Positions 61,515 to 64,000 of a stretch of DNA of 64,000 nt are shown piece by piece; the first letter of the stretch is position 1; every line of letters begins with the position of its first letter. The DNA is from Sulfurovum indicum. Its GTDB lineage: Bacteria > Campylobacterota > Campylobacteria > Campylobacterales > Sulfurovaceae. The notes under the pieces are model-generated. The model was not told the origin of the DNA. It saw nothing but the letters and a program-made list of their open reading frames with translations, and did not search any database. The stretch spans positions 620,001-684,000 of the forward strand of contig NZ_CP063164.1 of assembly GCF_014931715.1 (NCBI RefSeq), written 5' to 3'. Made by a program: the position numbers and the translations under genes.

Positions 61515-62417
61515 ATGTTTAATCAGGGAAAAGAAGATACCAGGGCAGGATTTGTGGCAGTAGTTGGACGACCCAATGCAGGGAAGAGTACGCTGCTTAA
61601 TTATATTGTAGGTGAGAAACTTGCCATGGTCTCAAAAAAAGCGCAAGCCACACGTAAGCGTATGAATATCATTGTGATGCATAAAAATGCACAGATCATC
61701 TTTGTGGATACACCCGGCATCCATGAGAAAGAGCGTCTGCTTAACCAGTTCATGCTGGATGAAGCGCTCAAAGCGATGGGAGACAGTGACCTGATCATTT
61801 TTTTGGCACCTGTGACGGACAAGCTGACAGAGTATGAAAAGTTTCTGGCACTCAATGAGGCCAAGGGGACCAAACATATGATAGTGCTGACCAAGATCGA
61901 CCATGTAAAACAGGGGGATATTCTAAAGAAGCTTGGAGAGTATCAGAAGTATCAGGATAAATTTGAAGCGATTATTCCCTTCTCTGTAAATAAAAAGGTA
62001 GGAAAGGAGCAGCTGCTTGATGAGATCACCAGGCATTTGCCTGAATCTCCCTGGCTATTTGATCCGGAGATCCTGACCACTGACAATATCCGTGATATCT
62101 ACAAGGAGTTGATACGTGAATCGATCTTTGAAAACATGAGTGATGAAATCCCTTATGAAAGCGATGTGATCATCGATAAGATCTATGAGGAGGATCATAT
62201 AGACAAAGTCTATGCAACGATCGTAGTGGAGAAGGAGACCCAAAAAGGTATGATCGTAGGGCAGAAAGGTGCGGGGATCAAGCGTGTCGGAAAGCTTGCA
62301 CGTGAACAGATGGAGCGTTTCGCCGGCAAGAAGATATTTCTTGATCTTCATGTCTCTGTTAAAAAAGGCTGGAGCAAAAATAGAGAAAGCCTGGAAGAAT
62401 TTGGTTATATTGTATAA
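61515..62417 (+). CDS. era: GTPase Era
   Basis: 300 residues. It binds 16S rRNA and aids 30S assembly. GTPase motifs: GRPNAGKST, DTPGIHE, LTKIDHV. The C-terminal KH domain contains GMIVGQKGAGIKRVGKLAREQME. Complete; same operon direction as hslU. Confidence 0.95.
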   Translation: MFNQGKEDTRAGFVAVVGRPNAGKSTLLNYIVGEKLAMVSKKAQATRKRMNIIVMHKNAQIIFVDTPGIHEKERLLNQFMLDEALKAMGDSDLIIFLAPVTDKLTEYEKFLALNEAKGTKHMIVLTKIDHVKQGDILKKLGEYQKYQDKFEAIIPFSVNKKVGKEQLLDEITRHLPESPWLFDPEILTTDNIRDIYKELIRESIFENMSDEIPYESDVIIDKIYEEDHIDKVYATIVVEKETQKGMIVGQKGAGIKRVGKLAREQMERFAGKKIFLDLHVSVKKGWSKNRESLEEFGYIV

Positions 62418-62482
62418 AGATATTGATTGCAAAAAAGTTGATCTAAACCCTTTGGGTCAAATAGTTGACAATTAAGAATAGT

Positions 62483-62488
62483 TATAAT
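62483..62488 (+). promoter_or_regulatory. Candidate -10 box for the PilM/PilN-like gene
   Basis: TATAAT preceded by TTGACA at 62465-62470, but the 12-base gap is too short for a standard -35/-10 pair. The surrounding stretch is strongly AT-rich. Confidence 0.4.
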
Positions 62489-62561
62489 TTTTTTACTATA
62501 TTGTAAGATAGTTTTAATATTATAACATATATAATTGGTCAACAAAGAAGGAAGTTTAGAG

Positions 62562-64000
62562 ATGTTTTTGAAAAAGAATGGACTACCAGAATCAAAGTCG
62601 GCTATAAAGAATTTTGTTACGCTGAACGCATATACGGGGAAGAACTACATATTCAAAGGGGACAAGTTCCAGCCTTTGAAAAAACTGACCTATAATACCG
62701 CAAATTTTATCACCTCATATCTGAGTAATAAAGATTTTATTACCACCACAATAAGTGTGAGTCGAAGTATCCCTGAAGAGGATCTTCAAGATATTCTTGA
62801 GATCAAAGCCTATGAAGAGTTGGGATTGGATCAGGCACAAGAGTATATCATCTCTTCTATAGAAGCTGAAAGCAGCAATGAAGAGAGAGAATTCCATCTC
62901 TTTGTCGCGGAATCGGAAGTACTCAACCAGCTTTATCTGCCCATCAAAGAGGAAACGAAATATCTGGATCTTATTGTACCGGTTCCTCTTTTATATAAAG
63001 TCCTTTATGAAAAAGAGATCCTGAATGACAGTGGAACACACTGTTTTGTATACTTTACAAAGTATGATGCCTTCATCTGTTTTTACAAGAATGGCGAGTA
63101 TATTTATTCAAAGTCTATAGAGTTCTCTCTGGAACAGATCTACGAGAAGTTTTGTGAAATAGAGGGCGAGCAGGTCGATAAAAGTGAATTCTTTTCTATT
63201 TTGGAGACAGAGGGACTGAAAGCGACAGACAGTAAATACCAGCAGAACTTCATGAAAATTTTCGGTGAAGTCTTTATTACGATCAATGACATAATTATCT
63301 ATACAAAAAGAGCCTTTCAGCTTGAAACTGTTGACCATATGTATATCGGCAGCGCACAGGGACCGATTGTAGGGATAGATGAATACAGTCATAACTATCT
63401 TGGACTTCCTTCTGCAGATTTCAATTTTGATTACAATGTCAATAATGAAGAGTGGTATACTGATCAGCTTCAATACTTGATGCTGCTGACTTCAATGGAG
63501 TATATCGAAGACGAAAGCATCGTATTGAATCTCACAGTCTTCCCCAGACCGCCGGCATTTGTCAAGAGGGCAAGCGGTCAGTTCATTATTGCGACCTTCG
63601 CCGCTATTTCGATTGGGCTTGCGTATCCGCTTTATCACCTGATGAGTTCCTATGCAAATGATGCAAAGACATTTGCATTAAGTAAACAAAATGAGGTCTT
63701 GACAGCAGAGACAAACAAATATAAAAAGATCCTGAGTGAGAAAAAAAAGCAGATCAGTCAACTTGATAAAGAGTTGGCACGTCTGGCCAAACTCTATAGT
63801 GAAAAAACAAAAACACTGCAGTCTGTCTACAAGGAGAAAGTCGATTATCATCTTAAATCTGAACTTTTTTATACGATAGCCGAAGAGCTGAACAGATTTA
63901 ATGTACATGTTGACAGGATCTTTACCAAGGAAGATACCATCTGGATGTCGCTTGTCAGTTCTGATGACAGGAAGCTTACGGAGTTGATCAAGTATATCTC
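62562..64000 (+). CDS. PilM/PilN-like assembly protein (cut by the window end)
   Basis: An open frame of at least 479 residues from ATG 62562 (AAGGAAG upstream) to the window end. The N-terminal part (about 1-330) has no clear catalytic motif and could be a PilM-type actin-like fold. A membrane helix (about 335-357, FIIATFAAISIGLAYPLY) follows, then a coiled coil (about 370-430). The last visible part (about 440-479) resembles the PilN alpha/beta domain. Such fusions occur in type IV pilus/transformation systems; a Cts-type role in DNA uptake is possible. Not confirmed. Confidence 0.6.
   Translation, partial: MFLKKNGLPESKSAIKNFVTLNAYTGKNYIFKGDKFQPLKKLTYNTANFITSYLSNKDFITTTISVSRSIPEEDLQDILEIKAYEELGLDQAQEYIISSIEAESSNEEREFHLFVAESEVLNQLYLPIKEETKYLDLIVPVPLLYKVLYEKEILNDSGTHCFVYFTKYDAFICFYKNGEYIYSKSIEFSLEQIYEKFCEIEGEQVDKSEFFSILETEGLKATDSKYQQNFMKIFGEVFITINDIIIYTKRAFQLETVDHMYIGSAQGPIVGIDEYSHNYLGLPSADFNFDYNVNNEEWYTDQLQYLMLLTSMEYIEDESIVLNLTVFPRPPAFVKRASGQFIIATFAAISIGLAYPLYHLMSSYANDAKTFALSKQNEVLTAETNKYKKILSEKKKQISQLDKELARLAKLYSEKTKTLQSVYKEKVDYHLKSELFYTIAEELNRFNVHVDRIFTKEDTIWMSLVSSDDRKLTELIKYI

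Overview
This window reads as a stretch of chromosome from a Campylobacterota (epsilonproteobacterial) organism, most like the marine sulfur/hydrogen oxidisers of the Sulfurovum group. The reasons are the order atpC-tolQ-tolR-tolA-like-(insert)-tolB-pal, the order fabD-mtnN-ttcA-like-pseudouridine synthase-long trmB-ftsE-ftsX-envC-like-pyrH, the order rplI-hslV-hslU-era, the frequent TTG/GTG starts, and the -10 boxes that often read TATAATCGCG. No rRNA, tRNA, CRISPR array, prophage or intact insertion sequence was seen. Genes are dense and mostly housekeeping.

Layout. 1-2230: the end of the ATP synthase operon running into Tol-Pal genes. 2231-7447: an accessory insert separating tolA from tolB. 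It holds a cyclic-di-GMP-I (GEMM-I) riboswitch, an outer-membrane barrel, a calcium-motif lipoprotein, a small anchored protein, an epimerase-like protein, a possible transposase remnant and a periplasmic carbonic anhydrase. 7448-10582: tolB, pal, a CpoB-like protein and an L,D-transpeptidase. 10597-15518: proC, proA, slyD, a degenerate phosphorelay protein, a membrane-anchored Mrr-like protein and a small rubredoxin gene. 15634-23964: fatty-acid, tRNA/rRNA modification and FtsEX-EnvC division genes, then pyrH. 24160-30882: rpoZ, spoT, tyrS, a flavin oxidoreductase and two tandem amidases. 30962-41658: ppa, an MFS exporter, rpoD, leuDB, purU, trmL, glyS. 41672-49876: a hemerythrin-NIT-GGDEF cyclase, tRNA and N-end-rule enzymes, a MITE, trpC. 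49961-64000: yqeY, msrB, pdxA/pdxJ, argG, an M3 peptidase, rplI-hslV-MITE-hslU-era, and a truncated PilM/PilN-like gene.

The most unusual material is regulatory or repetitive. (1) The riboswitch operon sits inside the Tol-Pal cluster, and a c-di-GMP synthase with putative oxygen and nitrate sensors lies in the same window. (2) Two 265-bp copies of a MITE with inverted ends and 4-bp target duplications occur, one splitting hslV from hslU and one just upstream of a cysteine-cluster gene. (3) Tandem repeats with a 7-bp unit recur at or near stop codons and once inside pdxA. (4) One protein has the architecture of a hybrid kinase (ATPase, receiver, HPt) but lacks key phosphotransfer residues. (5) Two genes place their -10 box so close to the ATG that the mRNA would be leaderless.

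All calls come from reading the sequence and from remembered family features; no database search was run.
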